Below are positions 35,051 through 42,527 of a stretch of DNA of 64,000 nt, in pieces. The DNA is taken from assembly GCF_020873895.1 (NCBI RefSeq), contig NZ_JAHWGT010000003.1, forward strand, positions 62,001 to 126,000, in the 5' to 3' direction. A program made the translations under genes and the position numbers. Origin of the DNA: Streptomyces sp. DH12 (GTDB taxonomy: Bacteria > Actinomycetota > Actinomycetes > Streptomycetales > Streptomycetaceae). Each line of letters opens with the position of its first letter. Position 1 is the stretch's first letter. The notes below the pieces were generated by a model that saw only the letters and a program-made list of their open reading frames with translations, was not told the DNA's origin and made no database searches.

Positions 35051-35767
35051 TCAGAGGCGTTCGAGCAGCTCCGGCAGCGCCGTGCCGATCGGTTCGCGCA
35101 CCACCTCGTCGGCGAGCGCGTCGTACGGGGTGGCCTCGGCGTTCACCACGACGAGCCGCGCCCCGTGGTCGGCGGCGACCCGCACCAGCGACGCGGCCGG
35201 CTGGACCCGCAGCGACGAACCCACCGCGAGGAACACGTCGCAGGCGGAGGCGACCGCCACCGCCTCGCCCAGCACCGCCGGGTCCAGCCGCTCGCCGAAC
35301 ATCACCGTCGCCGACTTCAGGATCCCCCCGCACGCCCGGCACTCCGGGTCGTCCTCGCCCGCCGCCACGCGCTCCAGCGCGGCGGCCATCGGGGACCGGG
35401 CGCCGCAGCCCGTGCACAGCGCGGTCCGTGCCGAACCGTGCAGCTCGACCACCTTGCGCTCCGGCACGCCGGCCAGCTGGTGCAGCCCGTCGACGTTCTG
35501 CGTCAGCACCCGCACGGCGAAGCCCGGCCTGCGTTCCAACCCGGCGACGGCCAGGTGCGCGGCGTTCGGGCGCGCTCGCAGGACGGGACCGTCCAGGCGC
35601 ATCCGCCAGGCGCGCCGCCGGATCTCCGGATCCGCCATGTAGTACGCGTACGTGACCAGCTTCTCGGCCTCCGGGTCGCGCCGCCACAGCCCGTCGGGGC
35701 CCCGGTAGTCGGCGATCCCCGAGTCGGTGGAGACCCCGGCGCCGGTGAGGAAGGCGACCGTCGTCAT
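35051..35767 (-). CDS. NAD-dependent protein deacetylase (sirtuin)
   Basis: A 238-residue Sir2 protein. GAGVSTDSGIADYRGPDGLW binds NAD, TQNVDGLHQLAG and ELHGS hold the catalytic His, two CxxC pairs (CTGC, CRAC) bind structural zinc, and GSSLRVQPAASL ends the NAD site. It removes acyl groups from lysine, producing O-acetyl-ADP-ribose. The start at 35767 gives normal length; TACGCT lies six bases upstream, so probably leaderless. Confidence 0.95.
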   Translation of the reverse strand: MTTVAFLTGAGVSTDSGIADYRGPDGLWRRDPEAEKLVTYAYYMADPEIRRRAWRMRLDGPVLRARPNAAHLAVAGLERRPGFAVRVLTQNVDGLHQLAGVPERKVVELHGSARTALCTGCGARSPMAAALERVAAGEDDPECRACGGILKSATVMFGERLDPAVLGEAVAVASACDVFLAVGSSLRVQPAASLVRVAADHGARLVVVNAEATPYDALADEVVREPIGTALPELLERL

Positions 35768-35824
35768 ACGCCGAGCGTACGCAGCGGTTCCCCCGAGGGG
35801 CCAGTGGGCGCCCGCACCACCCTG

Positions 35825-35830
35825 TAGGGT
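35825..35830 (+). promoter_or_regulatory. -10 element of the antitoxin-like gene
   Basis: TAGGGT ends seven bases before the ATG at 35838; no ribosome site is present. A leaderless promoter, in the 70-bp gap shared with the divergent sirtuin gene. Confidence 0.5.
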
Positions 35831-35837
35831 CCCGGCC

Positions 35838-36038
35838 ATGGCCAAGGTGACAGTGAGTCTGGACGCGGAACTCGTCGTGGAAGTCATGGTGCTGGCGGGC
35901 GTCGGCAGCCCGCAGGACGCCGTCGAACTCGTCGTGCGCGACTACATCCAGCGCGGGCACCGCACGGAGGAGCGGGTGGTGCGCGAGGACACCGCGCGGG
36001 TCCCGGAGCCCAAGCCGCAGGACCACCACCACGGCTGA
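35838..36038 (+). CDS. Small VapB/DUF2191-like antitoxin, orphan
   Basis: A 66-residue protein. MAKVTVSLDAELVVEVMVLA plus AVELVVRDYIQRGHR fits a ribbon-helix-helix antitoxin, with an acidic, His-rich tail (ending PQDHHHG). No toxin gene (PIN domain) follows: the next gene is a Nudix hydrolase on the other strand. So it is an orphan antitoxin or a stand-alone regulator. Strand-helix-helix pattern is convincing; function is inferred. Confidence 0.7.
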   Translation: MAKVTVSLDAELVVEVMVLAGVGSPQDAVELVVRDYIQRGHRTEERVVREDTARVPEPKPQDHHHG

Positions 36039-36071
36039 CCCGGCCGGCGGCACCCCCGGCCCCGGCCGAGG

Positions 36072-36563
36072 TCAGGACACGGGACGGCCGTTCTCCAGCT
36101 CGACGGGCCCCCGCCCCGCTTCCAGGGCGTCCAGCGCCGCCGCCACCCGCGAGGCGAGCGCGCCGAGCAGGTGGTCCCCGATCTCCTCGCGCGGCACCAG
36201 CCGCCAGGAGAGCAGCTCCGTCTCCTGGAGGCGGATCCGCCCGAACGACTCCGCGTCGAGGACGCCGCCGTCGTACACGTACGCGACCAGCGGCGGCCTG
36301 CCCGGGCCCAGCACCCAGTCGACGGCCAGGAGGGGACCGGGCGGCACGTCCAGTCCGATCTCCTCCAGCGTCTCGCGGCGGGCCGCCCGGCGGGGCGTCT
36401 CGTCCGAGTCGGACTCGATCGTCCCGCCGGGCAGGGCCCATCCCTCGCGGTAGTTCGGCTCGACGAGCAGGACGCGCCCCATCGGGTCGCGCACCAGAGT
36501 GGCGGCGCCCGCGAGCACCTTGGGCAGCCCGGCGATGTACGTGGCGTAGTCGGTCGTGGTCAT
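36072..36563 (-). CDS. Nudix hydrolase
   Basis: A 163-residue pyrophosphohydrolase. The Nudix box runs from WALPGGTIESD to RRETLEEIGLD: ExxxxxxxRE, EE and G are intact, with two extra residues between the leading Gly and the first Glu. The substrate (oxidised nucleotide, ADP-sugar or other) is unknown. Its -10 hexamer TAGGCT (36571-36576) lies seven bases before the ATG and directly adjoins the MITE at 36574. Confidence 0.92.
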   Translation of the reverse strand: MTTTDYATYIAGLPKVLAGAATLVRDPMGRVLLVEPNYREGWALPGGTIESDSDETPRRAARRETLEEIGLDVPPGPLLAVDWVLGPGRPPLVAYVYDGGVLDAESFGRIRLQETELLSWRLVPREEIGDHLLGALASRVAAALDALEAGRGPVELENGRPVS

Positions 36564-36570
36564 ACCGGCC

Positions 36571-36576
36571 AGCCTA
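36571..36576 (-). promoter_or_regulatory. -10 element of the Nudix gene, touching the MITE
   Basis: On the minus strand TAGGCT ends seven bases before the ATG at 36563. Its first bases are part of the CTAG flank of the inserted element, so anything upstream of the -10, including any -35 box, is now element sequence. Confidence 0.55.
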
Positions 36577-36740
36577 GGGGGGTGTCTCGTCGATCATGCC
36601 GGTCTCCCGACGCCCGGTGCCGCGCCTCGCCGCGTTGTCGTCGGTCGCCGATGCTCCGCATCGGCTCCCTCCTCCGCCTTGCGATCCACGACACCGGACG
36701 CCGCTCGCTGATCCGGCCTGATCGACGAGACACCCCCTAG
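36574..36740. mobile_element. MITE-like element, IS5-type TIRs and CTAG flanks
   Basis: A non-coding 159-bp segment between two CTAG tetranucleotides (36574-36577 and 36737-36740). The ends are inverted repeats of about 19 bp: GGGGGTGTCTCGTCGATCA on the left and the complement of GGGGTGTCTCGTCGATCA on the right, differing by one G. CTAG/TA duplication is typical of IS5/IS427-type transposition. An internal hairpin (36647-36654 with 36658-36665) is present. No transposase frame, so it depends on an IS elsewhere. Confidence 0.75.
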
Positions 36741-36840
36741 GGGGCGCCGGGACCGGCCCGGCCCGGCTGGGCACACCGCCGGGACCGCCCGGACGCCCCG
36801 GACCGACCGCGCCCGGCCGGCCACACGACCAGGGCGGGCC

Positions 36841-38547
36841 CTACGGCGTCCCCGTATCGTCACCCTCGACCTCCGAGCGCGACCGCGCCGCCCGGCGCAG
36901 CCGGTGGTGGCGGGTCGCGCCCTGCTCCGTGACCGCGTCGCCGACCATCGTCCGCACGACGTCCCGCAGCCCGTGCAGTGCCTGGTGGCGGACCGAGCCG
37001 GCCCCCGGATCCTCGCGCAGCTCCCGCACCAGCGCCCAGCACAGGCACAGCATCACCACGACGAACGGCAGCGCCACCAGGATCGTCGCCGTCTGGAGCG
37101 AGTTCAGCCCGCCGACCACCAGCAGCACCGCCGCGACGGACGCCATCAGCACGCCCCACCCGACCACCAGCCAGGTCGGCGGGTGCAGCGCGCCCCGGCT
37201 GCTGAGCGAGCCCATCACCAGGGACGCGGAGTCGGCGCTCGTCACGAAGTACGTCATCACCAGCACCATCGCCACGACCGCCGTGACCGCACCGCCCGGC
37301 AGCGCGTCGAGCATCGCGAAGAGCGACGCCTCGGCGCCGTCCTTGACCGCGCCGGCCAGGTCCGCCGCGCCGGTCGACTCCAGCCGCAGCGCCGAACCGC
37401 CCATCACGCAGAACCAGAACACCGTGGCGCCGCTCGGCACCAGCAGCACCCCGACGAGGAACTCGCGGATCGTCCGGCCGTGCGAGATACGGGCGATGAA
37501 CGTGCCCACGAACGGCGCCCACGACAGCCACCAGGCCCAGTAGAAGATCGTCCACGAGCCCAACCACGTGTGGTCCGAGAACGCGCCCGTCCGGCTCGCC
37601 ATCGGCAGCAGGTTGTCCAGGAAGCCACCGACCGACGCCGGGATCGTGTCCAGGATGTAGACGGTGGGCCCGACGAGGAAGACGAACGCCATGAGCGCGG
37701 CCGCCAGCACGATGTTGAGCGTCGACAGCCACTTGATGCCCCGGTGCAGCCCGGAGAACGCCGACAGCACGAACGCCGTCGACAGCACCAGGATCACGAG
37801 CAGCTGGGTCGAGCGGTTCGCCGTGACGCCCGCCGTCAGGTCCAGCCCCTCCGCCACCTGCAGCGCGCCCAGCCCGAGGCTCGTCGCGGTGCCGAACACC
37901 GTCGCGAGCACGGCGAGCAGGTCGATCAGCCGACCCGGCCAGCCGTTCGCGCGGCGCGTCCCGATCAGCGGGACGAACGCCGCGCTCAGCCGGGTGCCGC
38001 GGCCCTTGCGGAAGGCCGCGTACGCCAGGGCGAGCCCGGCGATGCCGTAGATCGCCCACGGGGTCAGCGTCCAGTGGAAGAACGAGTACTCCATCGCCGT
38101 GCGGGCCGCTTCGGCCGACTCGGCGCGCACCCCGCTCGCGGGCGGCGGGGCCAGGTAGTGCGTGAGCGGTTCCCCGACCCCGTAGAACATCAGGCCGATG
38201 CCCATGCCGGCGCTGAACATCATCGCGATCCAGGCGAGGTTGCCGAACTCCGGCTCCGCGTCGTCCGCGCCCAGCCGGATCCGGCCGAACCTGCTGAACG
38301 CGATGACGAGGCAGAGGACCAGGAAGACGTCGGCGGCGACGACGAACAGCCACCCGAAGTCGTCCAGCACCCACGACAGGGCGGCGGCGGACGCGCTGTC
38401 GAAGGAGTCCCCCCACAGCCAGGCCCACACCACCACGCACAGGACGGCCGTGAAGCCGATGCCCACCAGCGCGAGGTCCGGCGCGCTCTTCACCGGGGCG
38501 CCCGGGGGAGCGCCGGACGGGGATTGATCGATCGGTTCCGTGCTCAT
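36841..38547 (-). CDS. BCCT family betaine/choline/carnitine transporter
   Basis: A 568-residue membrane protein with about twelve segments. GMGIGLMFYGVGEPLTHY is the Gly-rich betaine-type site and FYWAWWLSWAPFVGTFIARI holds the conserved Trp motif lining the substrate path; RISHGRTIREF follows. Such carriers take up glycine betaine or choline with Na+ or H+, often for osmotic protection. The C-terminal tail is Arg-rich and cytosolic, as in osmosensing members. TAGTCT lies six bases before the ATG. Divergent from glycerate kinase. Confidence 0.93.
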   Translation of the reverse strand: MSTEPIDQSPSGAPPGAPVKSAPDLALVGIGFTAVLCVVVWAWLWGDSFDSASAAALSWVLDDFGWLFVVAADVFLVLCLVIAFSRFGRIRLGADDAEPEFGNLAWIAMMFSAGMGIGLMFYGVGEPLTHYLAPPPASGVRAESAEAARTAMEYSFFHWTLTPWAIYGIAGLALAYAAFRKGRGTRLSAAFVPLIGTRRANGWPGRLIDLLAVLATVFGTATSLGLGALQVAEGLDLTAGVTANRSTQLLVILVLSTAFVLSAFSGLHRGIKWLSTLNIVLAAALMAFVFLVGPTVYILDTIPASVGGFLDNLLPMASRTGAFSDHTWLGSWTIFYWAWWLSWAPFVGTFIARISHGRTIREFLVGVLLVPSGATVFWFCVMGGSALRLESTGAADLAGAVKDGAEASLFAMLDALPGGAVTAVVAMVLVMTYFVTSADSASLVMGSLSSRGALHPPTWLVVGWGVLMASVAAVLLVVGGLNSLQTATILVALPFVVVMLCLCWALVRELREDPGAGSVRHQALHGLRDVVRTMVGDAVTEQGATRHHRLRRAARSRSEVEGDDTGTP

Positions 38548-38659
38548 GATCCAAGACTATGGGCCCACGGCGGGGGCCCCGGTGGGGTGGCACGCCGTCC
38601 GACGCTCCGGATAGGGTCGGCAGCGGCGCGACTGCCTGTTCGATAGCAAGGGATGCAAG

Positions 38660-39814
38660 GTGACGGACGGAGCAGTTACTGAGGCCGCGCACGTGCTCGT
38701 CGCGGCCGACAAGTTCAAAGGGTCGCTCACGGCCGTACAGGTCGCCGAGCGCGTGACCGCGGGGATCCTGCGCGTCGTCCCGGACGTCCGGGTCGAGGCG
38801 CTGCCCGTCGCGGACGGCGGCGACGGCACGGTCGCCGCGGCGGTGGCCGCCGGGTTCGAGCGGCGCGAACTGCGCGTGACCGGCCCGCTCGGCGAGCCGG
38901 TGACGGCGGCCTTCGCGCTGCGCGGCACCACCGCGGTCGTGGAGATGGCGGAGGCGTCGGGCCTCCAGCTGCTGCCCGACGGCGTCTTCGCCCCGCTCGC
39001 GGCCACCACCCACGGCTCCGGCGAGCTGCTGCGCGCGGCGCTCGACGCGGGCGCCCGCACGATCGTCTTCGGCGTCGGCGGCAGCGCCACCACCGACGGC
39101 GGCGCCGGCATGCTCACCGCGCTCGGCGCGCGCTTCCTCGACGGCGACGGCCGGCCCGTCGGCCCGGGTGGCGGCGGTCTGCGCGACCTGGTGACCGCCG
39201 ACCTGTCCGGGCTGGACCCGCGCTTCGCCGAGGTGGACCTGGTCCTCGCCAGCGACGTGGACAACCCGCTCACGGGCCCGAAGGGCGCGCCCGCGGTCTT
39301 CGCCCCGCAGAAGGGCGCCACCGAGCAGGACGTGGAGGTCCTCGACGCCGCGCTCACGCACTACGTCGCTGTCTTGGAGAAGGCGATCGGCCCGCGCGCG
39401 GCGGAGGCCGCCGCCTCGCCGGGTGCCGGCGGTGCGGGCGGCATCGGCTACGGGGCGCTCGTCGGCCTCGGGGCGAGCTTCCGCCCCGGCATCGAGCTGA
39501 TGCTGGACATCCTCGGCTTCACCGACGCCCTGGGGCGCGCCACGCTCGTCATCACCGGCGAGGGCTCGCTCGACGAGCAGACCCTGCACGGCAAGGCGCC
39601 CGCGGGCGTCGCCGCCGCGGCCCGCGCGGCCGACGTCGACGTCGTGGCCGTCTGCGGCCGCCTGGCGCTGCCGCCCGAGGCCCTGGGCCGGGCCGGCATC
39701 CGCCGGGCGTACGCGCTGACCGACCTGGAGCCGGACACGGCCCGGTGCATCGCCGAGGCGGGCCCGCTCCTGGAGCGGCTGGCGTCCCGGCTCGCCGAGG
39801 ACTTCCTCCGCTGA
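38660..39814 (+). CDS. Glycerate kinase
   Basis: A 384-residue GarK/GlxK-type kinase converting D-glycerate to 2- or 3-phosphoglycerate. ADKFKGSLTA and the substrate loop PVADGGDGT at the N-terminus, then FGVGGSATTDGGAGML and TGEGSLDEQTLHGKAP, are diagnostic. Start is GTG with AAGGGA about six bases upstream. In this genome it could salvage glycerate made from glyoxylate, itself an ethylmalonyl-CoA pathway product, though the genes are not linked. Confidence 0.93.
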   Translation: MTDGAVTEAAHVLVAADKFKGSLTAVQVAERVTAGILRVVPDVRVEALPVADGGDGTVAAAVAAGFERRELRVTGPLGEPVTAAFALRGTTAVVEMAEASGLQLLPDGVFAPLAATTHGSGELLRAALDAGARTIVFGVGGSATTDGGAGMLTALGARFLDGDGRPVGPGGGGLRDLVTADLSGLDPRFAEVDLVLASDVDNPLTGPKGAPAVFAPQKGATEQDVEVLDAALTHYVAVLEKAIGPRAAEAAASPGAGGAGGIGYGALVGLGASFRPGIELMLDILGFTDALGRATLVITGEGSLDEQTLHGKAPAGVAAAARAADVDVVAVCGRLALPPEALGRAGIRRAYALTDLEPDTARCIAEAGPLLERLASRLAEDFLR

Positions 39815-39976
39815 CCGCCCTCTCCTGACCGCCCGGCTCCGGCCGCCCACCCCTGCCGGCCGTCCGGGCTGCCCGCCCCGCCGGGTCGCGCACTCCGTGC
39901 GCGGCTCACCGCGGGGCGGCGGCGCCGGGGAGCTCCCCGTCATCCGGGCGCAACACCCGGCTGCCACGATCCGATC

Positions 39977-40636
39977 ATGGACACGGACCGGGACACCACC
40001 GCGTCGGGCGGGTACGCCCGCACGGACACGCACACAGGCGGCGGGAACGGCGGGGACGCCGGCACCGCCGGGCACACGGCCCCGGGCGGGGACGCCCGCA
40101 CCGGTGAGCGGGACATCCGGATCGGTCCGCTCACCGGCGACCGCGTGCGCGCGGAGGCCGGCGGCGCGCTGTCCGCCCTGCTGCGGGACGCCGTGCACCA
40201 CGGGGCGTCCGTCGGGTTCCTCGCGCCGCTGGAGGCCGCCGAGGCGGCCGCCTGGTGGCGCCGTGCCGCGGCGGAGGCCGACACGGGCGCCAGAACCATC
40301 TGGGCGGCCCGCGGCGCCGACGGTGAGCTGCTGGGGGTGGTGTCGCTGGTGCGGGCGGCCCCGTCCAACCAGCGGCACCGCGGCGACGTCTCCAAGCTGC
40401 TCGTCCACACCTCGGCGCGCGGCCGGGGCGTCGGGCGGCGGCTGCTGGCGGCCGTCGAGGCCGGGGCGGCCGAAGCGGGGCTCACGCTGCTGGTCCTGGA
40501 CACCGAGACGGGCAGCCCGGCGGAGGGGCTCTACCGCTCCGCCGGCTGGACCCGCGCGGGCACCGTACCCGGATACGCGACCGACCCGGCCGGGGTGCCG
40601 CGCGCCACCGCGTACTACTACAAGGCGCTCGACTGA
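39977..40636 (+). CDS. GNAT family N-acetyltransferase
   Basis: A 219-residue protein. The first 45 residues are Gly/Thr/Asp-rich and disordered; the GNAT domain follows, with LVHTSARGRGVGRRLLAAVE (acetyl-CoA loop) and EGLYRSAGWTRAGTVPGYA. The substrate is unknown. An internal ATG is not evident, so the long start is kept but uncertain. A heptad repeat follows the stop codon. Confidence 0.85.
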   Translation: MDTDRDTTASGGYARTDTHTGGGNGGDAGTAGHTAPGGDARTGERDIRIGPLTGDRVRAEAGGALSALLRDAVHHGASVGFLAPLEAAEAAAWWRRAAAEADTGARTIWAARGADGELLGVVSLVRAAPSNQRHRGDVSKLLVHTSARGRGVGRRLLAAVEAGAAEAGLTLLVLDTETGSPAEGLYRSAGWTRAGTVPGYATDPAGVPRATAYYYKALD

Positions 40637-40670
40637 GCCCGCAGCCCGCAGCCCGCAGCCCGCAGCCCGA
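40637..40670. repeat. GCCCGCA heptad tandem repeat
   Basis: Four exact and one partial copy of GCCCGCA follow directly after the acetyltransferase stop codon. Related AGCCC-type motifs continue to about 40735. Non-coding; likely slippage-prone. Confidence 0.75.
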
Positions 40671-40770
40671 GGCCCAGCAGCCCCAGGCCCCCCGCCCGGA
40701 ACCCGGACGGCGGCCGGCAGCCCGCAGCCGGCGAGGGTCCCAGGTGGACGGGTCAGGAGCCCGCACACGG

Positions 40771-40809
40771 CGAGGGGCCCGGGTGCGTCCCACGCACCCG
40801 GGCCCCTCG
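40771..40809. terminator. Strong bidirectional terminator
   Basis: A perfect 18-bp stem (40771-40788 with 40792-40809), 3-nt loop, between convergent acetyltransferase and pssA genes, 17 bases past the pssA stop codon. The best hairpin in the window. Confidence 0.85.
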
Positions 40810-40825
40810 AAACCGATCCCGTCCG

Positions 40826-41701
40826 CTACGGCAGCTGCGCCGCCCGCGCCTCCCGGCTCTCACGCCGGTTGTCGCGGAAGGTGTTCACCCGCCGCGCCGT
40901 CGCGAAGAGCGGGATCACCGCGCCCAGCACGACCTGGAGCGCGCAGCCGGTCTGGAGCAGCAGCTGCCCGCCCGGGGCCTCGAAGGCCCACGCGGCCAGC
41001 AGGCCCATCGCACCGACGATCCAGCTGAGCATCGCCACCGCGAGGATGCCCCGCGGCTTGGGGTACTCGACCCGGCTGACCATGAGCCACGCCGTACCGA
41101 TGATCGCCAGCAGCGTCGGGATGAACGGCAGCTCCAGCAGCACGATCGACACGATCGTCAGCGCCCCGAAGGGGCTCGGCATGCCCTGGAACATGCCGTC
41201 CTTCATGGTCACGCAGGAGAATCTGGCGAGCCGCAGCACCACCGCCAGCAGCACCACGATGGCCGCCACCGCGGAGACCCGCTGGTGGGCGTCGTCCGCC
41301 ACCATCCCGTAGACGAGCACGAAGTACGCCGGGGCCAGACCGAAGCTGATCAGGTCCGACAGGTTGTCCAGCTCGGCGCCCATCGGGGACGAGCGGAGCT
41401 TGCGCGCCACGAGCCCGTCGAAGAGGTCGAAGACGGCCGCGCAGAGCATGAGGATCACGGCGGTCGCGGCGGAGTGCCGCGCCATGCCGGTCTCCTCGCT
41501 GCCCACGAGGTGCGGGATGAGGATCCCGGTGGTGGTGAAGTACACCGCCATGAAACCGCAGGTGGCGTTACCCAGCGTGAGCGTGTCCGCTATCGACAGG
41601 CGGAGCGACAGCGGCATCTCCTCCTGCTCCTCCTCGGCGGAGGTCTGCAGCTCGCCCTCGGCGACCCAGCCGGTCGGCCTCTCAGGGTCAATCACGGTCA
41701 A
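40826..41701 (-). CDS. pssA: CDP-diacylglycerol-serine O-phosphatidyltransferase
   Basis: A 291-residue membrane enzyme making phosphatidylserine from CDP-diacylglycerol and serine. The CDP-alcohol transferase motif (DLFDGLVARKLRSS, then MGAELDNLSD) is intact in the first membrane segment pair; about seven further segments follow. The start is a TTG at 41701 inside the end of psd (14-bp overlap), with GGGGGTGA upstream; a GTG two codons later is the alternative. Coupled to psd, which uses its product. Confidence 0.93.
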   Translation of the reverse strand: MTVIDPERPTGWVAEGELQTSAEEEQEEMPLSLRLSIADTLTLGNATCGFMAVYFTTTGILIPHLVGSEETGMARHSAATAVILMLCAAVFDLFDGLVARKLRSSPMGAELDNLSDLISFGLAPAYFVLVYGMVADDAHQRVSAVAAIVVLLAVVLRLARFSCVTMKDGMFQGMPSPFGALTIVSIVLLELPFIPTLLAIIGTAWLMVSRVEYPKPRGILAVAMLSWIVGAMGLLAAWAFEAPGGQLLLQTGCALQVVLGAVIPLFATARRVNTFRDNRRESREARAAQLP

Positions 41702-42344
41702 TGCGAGTCACCCCCGCAGTCGTGGTCTGACCGACCTCGACGGCGACGTCCACACCTTCCGGGAGGTAGATGTCGACCCGCGAGCCGAAGCGGATCAGAC
41801 CGATCCGGTCGCCCTGCTCCACCTTGGCGCCCTGCGACAGGTAGGGGACGATGCGCCGCGCCACGGCACCGGCGATCTGCACCATCTCGATGTCGCCGAG
41901 CTCGGTGTCGAAGTGCCAGACGACGCGCTCGTTGTTCTCGCTCTCCTTGTTGAACGCCGGCACGAACCCGCCGGGGATGTGTTCGACGGAGGTGACCGTG
42001 CCCGCGAGGGGGGCGCGGTTGACGTGGACGTTCAGGGGGCTCATGAAGATGGCGACCCTGGTGCGCCCGTCCTTCCACGGCATGATGCTCTGCACCACCC
42101 CGTCGGCGGGCGAGATGACCCTGCCCTGCGCGATCTCGCGCTCGGGGTCGCGGAAGAACCACAGCATGCCCGCCGCGAGTGCGGTGGTGGGCACAGCGAT
42201 GGCCGCGGCGCGCTTGGAACGGCGCGAGCGGGCAAGACTGAGTGCAGCGGTGGCGACGGTCGGCAGGAGCCACGGCGATGCTCCGCGCGCGAGGCGTACG
42301 CCGGTGCGGCTGTCGCGAGGTGCAGAGGTTTGGCTGTGGGGCAT
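41688..42344 (-). CDS. psd: Phosphatidylserine decarboxylase (short form)
   Basis: A 218-residue pyruvoyl-dependent enzyme converting phosphatidylserine to phosphatidylethanolamine. Family marks: SPADGVVQSIMPW, MSPLNVHVNRAPL, HIPGGFVPAFNKES and the self-cleavage Gly-Ser in LIRFGSRVDIY, where Ser becomes the pyruvoyl group. An N-terminal hydrophobic stretch may anchor it. ATG 42344 has AAGG six bases upstream; longer starts would run through the intergenic hairpin. Confidence 0.93.
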   Translation of the reverse strand: MPHSQTSAPRDSRTGVRLARGASPWLLPTVATAALSLARSRRSKRAAAIAVPTTALAAGMLWFFRDPEREIAQGRVISPADGVVQSIMPWKDGRTRVAIFMSPLNVHVNRAPLAGTVTSVEHIPGGFVPAFNKESENNERVVWHFDTELGDIEMVQIAGAVARRIVPYLSQGAKVEQGDRIGLIRFGSRVDIYLPEGVDVAVEVGQTTTAGVTRIDRD

Positions 42345-42459
42345 GGATGACCTTCGTAGCGGATGAGGCCGCGCTCGGGAACGGGGGGACGGCGGCTTTC
42401 TGGCGATGCTATCGGTTGCGGGCCGCAACTGGGCAAGCCAGAAGCCGAGTCGACGACCG

Positions 42460-42488
42460 GAAGAAGATGACTGGGTGTGATCTTCTTC
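42460..42488. terminator. Hairpin between msd and psd
   Basis: Arms GAAGAAGAT (42460-42468) and ATCTTCTTC (42480-42488) form a perfect 9-bp stem with an 11-nt loop, unusually AT-rich for this genome. It lies 40 bases after the msd stop and 116 bases before the psd start. It may end the ethylmalonyl-CoA transcript partly or process the mRNA; the rest of the 183-bp gap is otherwise featureless. Confidence 0.5.
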
Positions 42489-42527
42489 GCGGTCCATTAC
42501 CGTCGAAAACCCCTGTAAGCCCGACAA

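Noticed and set aside
28849-35767. Macrodomain-sirtuin ADP-ribosylation system (SirTM-like)
   Set aside because: The two genes are 6 kb apart, in opposite directions, with unrelated genes between, and no lipoylated carrier or ligase is present; the sirtuin is of the ordinary type.
36860-40768. 1302-codon minus-strand frame spanning the transporter, glycerate kinase and acetyltransferase
   Set aside because: Out of frame with the real transporter gene and antisense to two clear plus-strand genes; low-complexity product.
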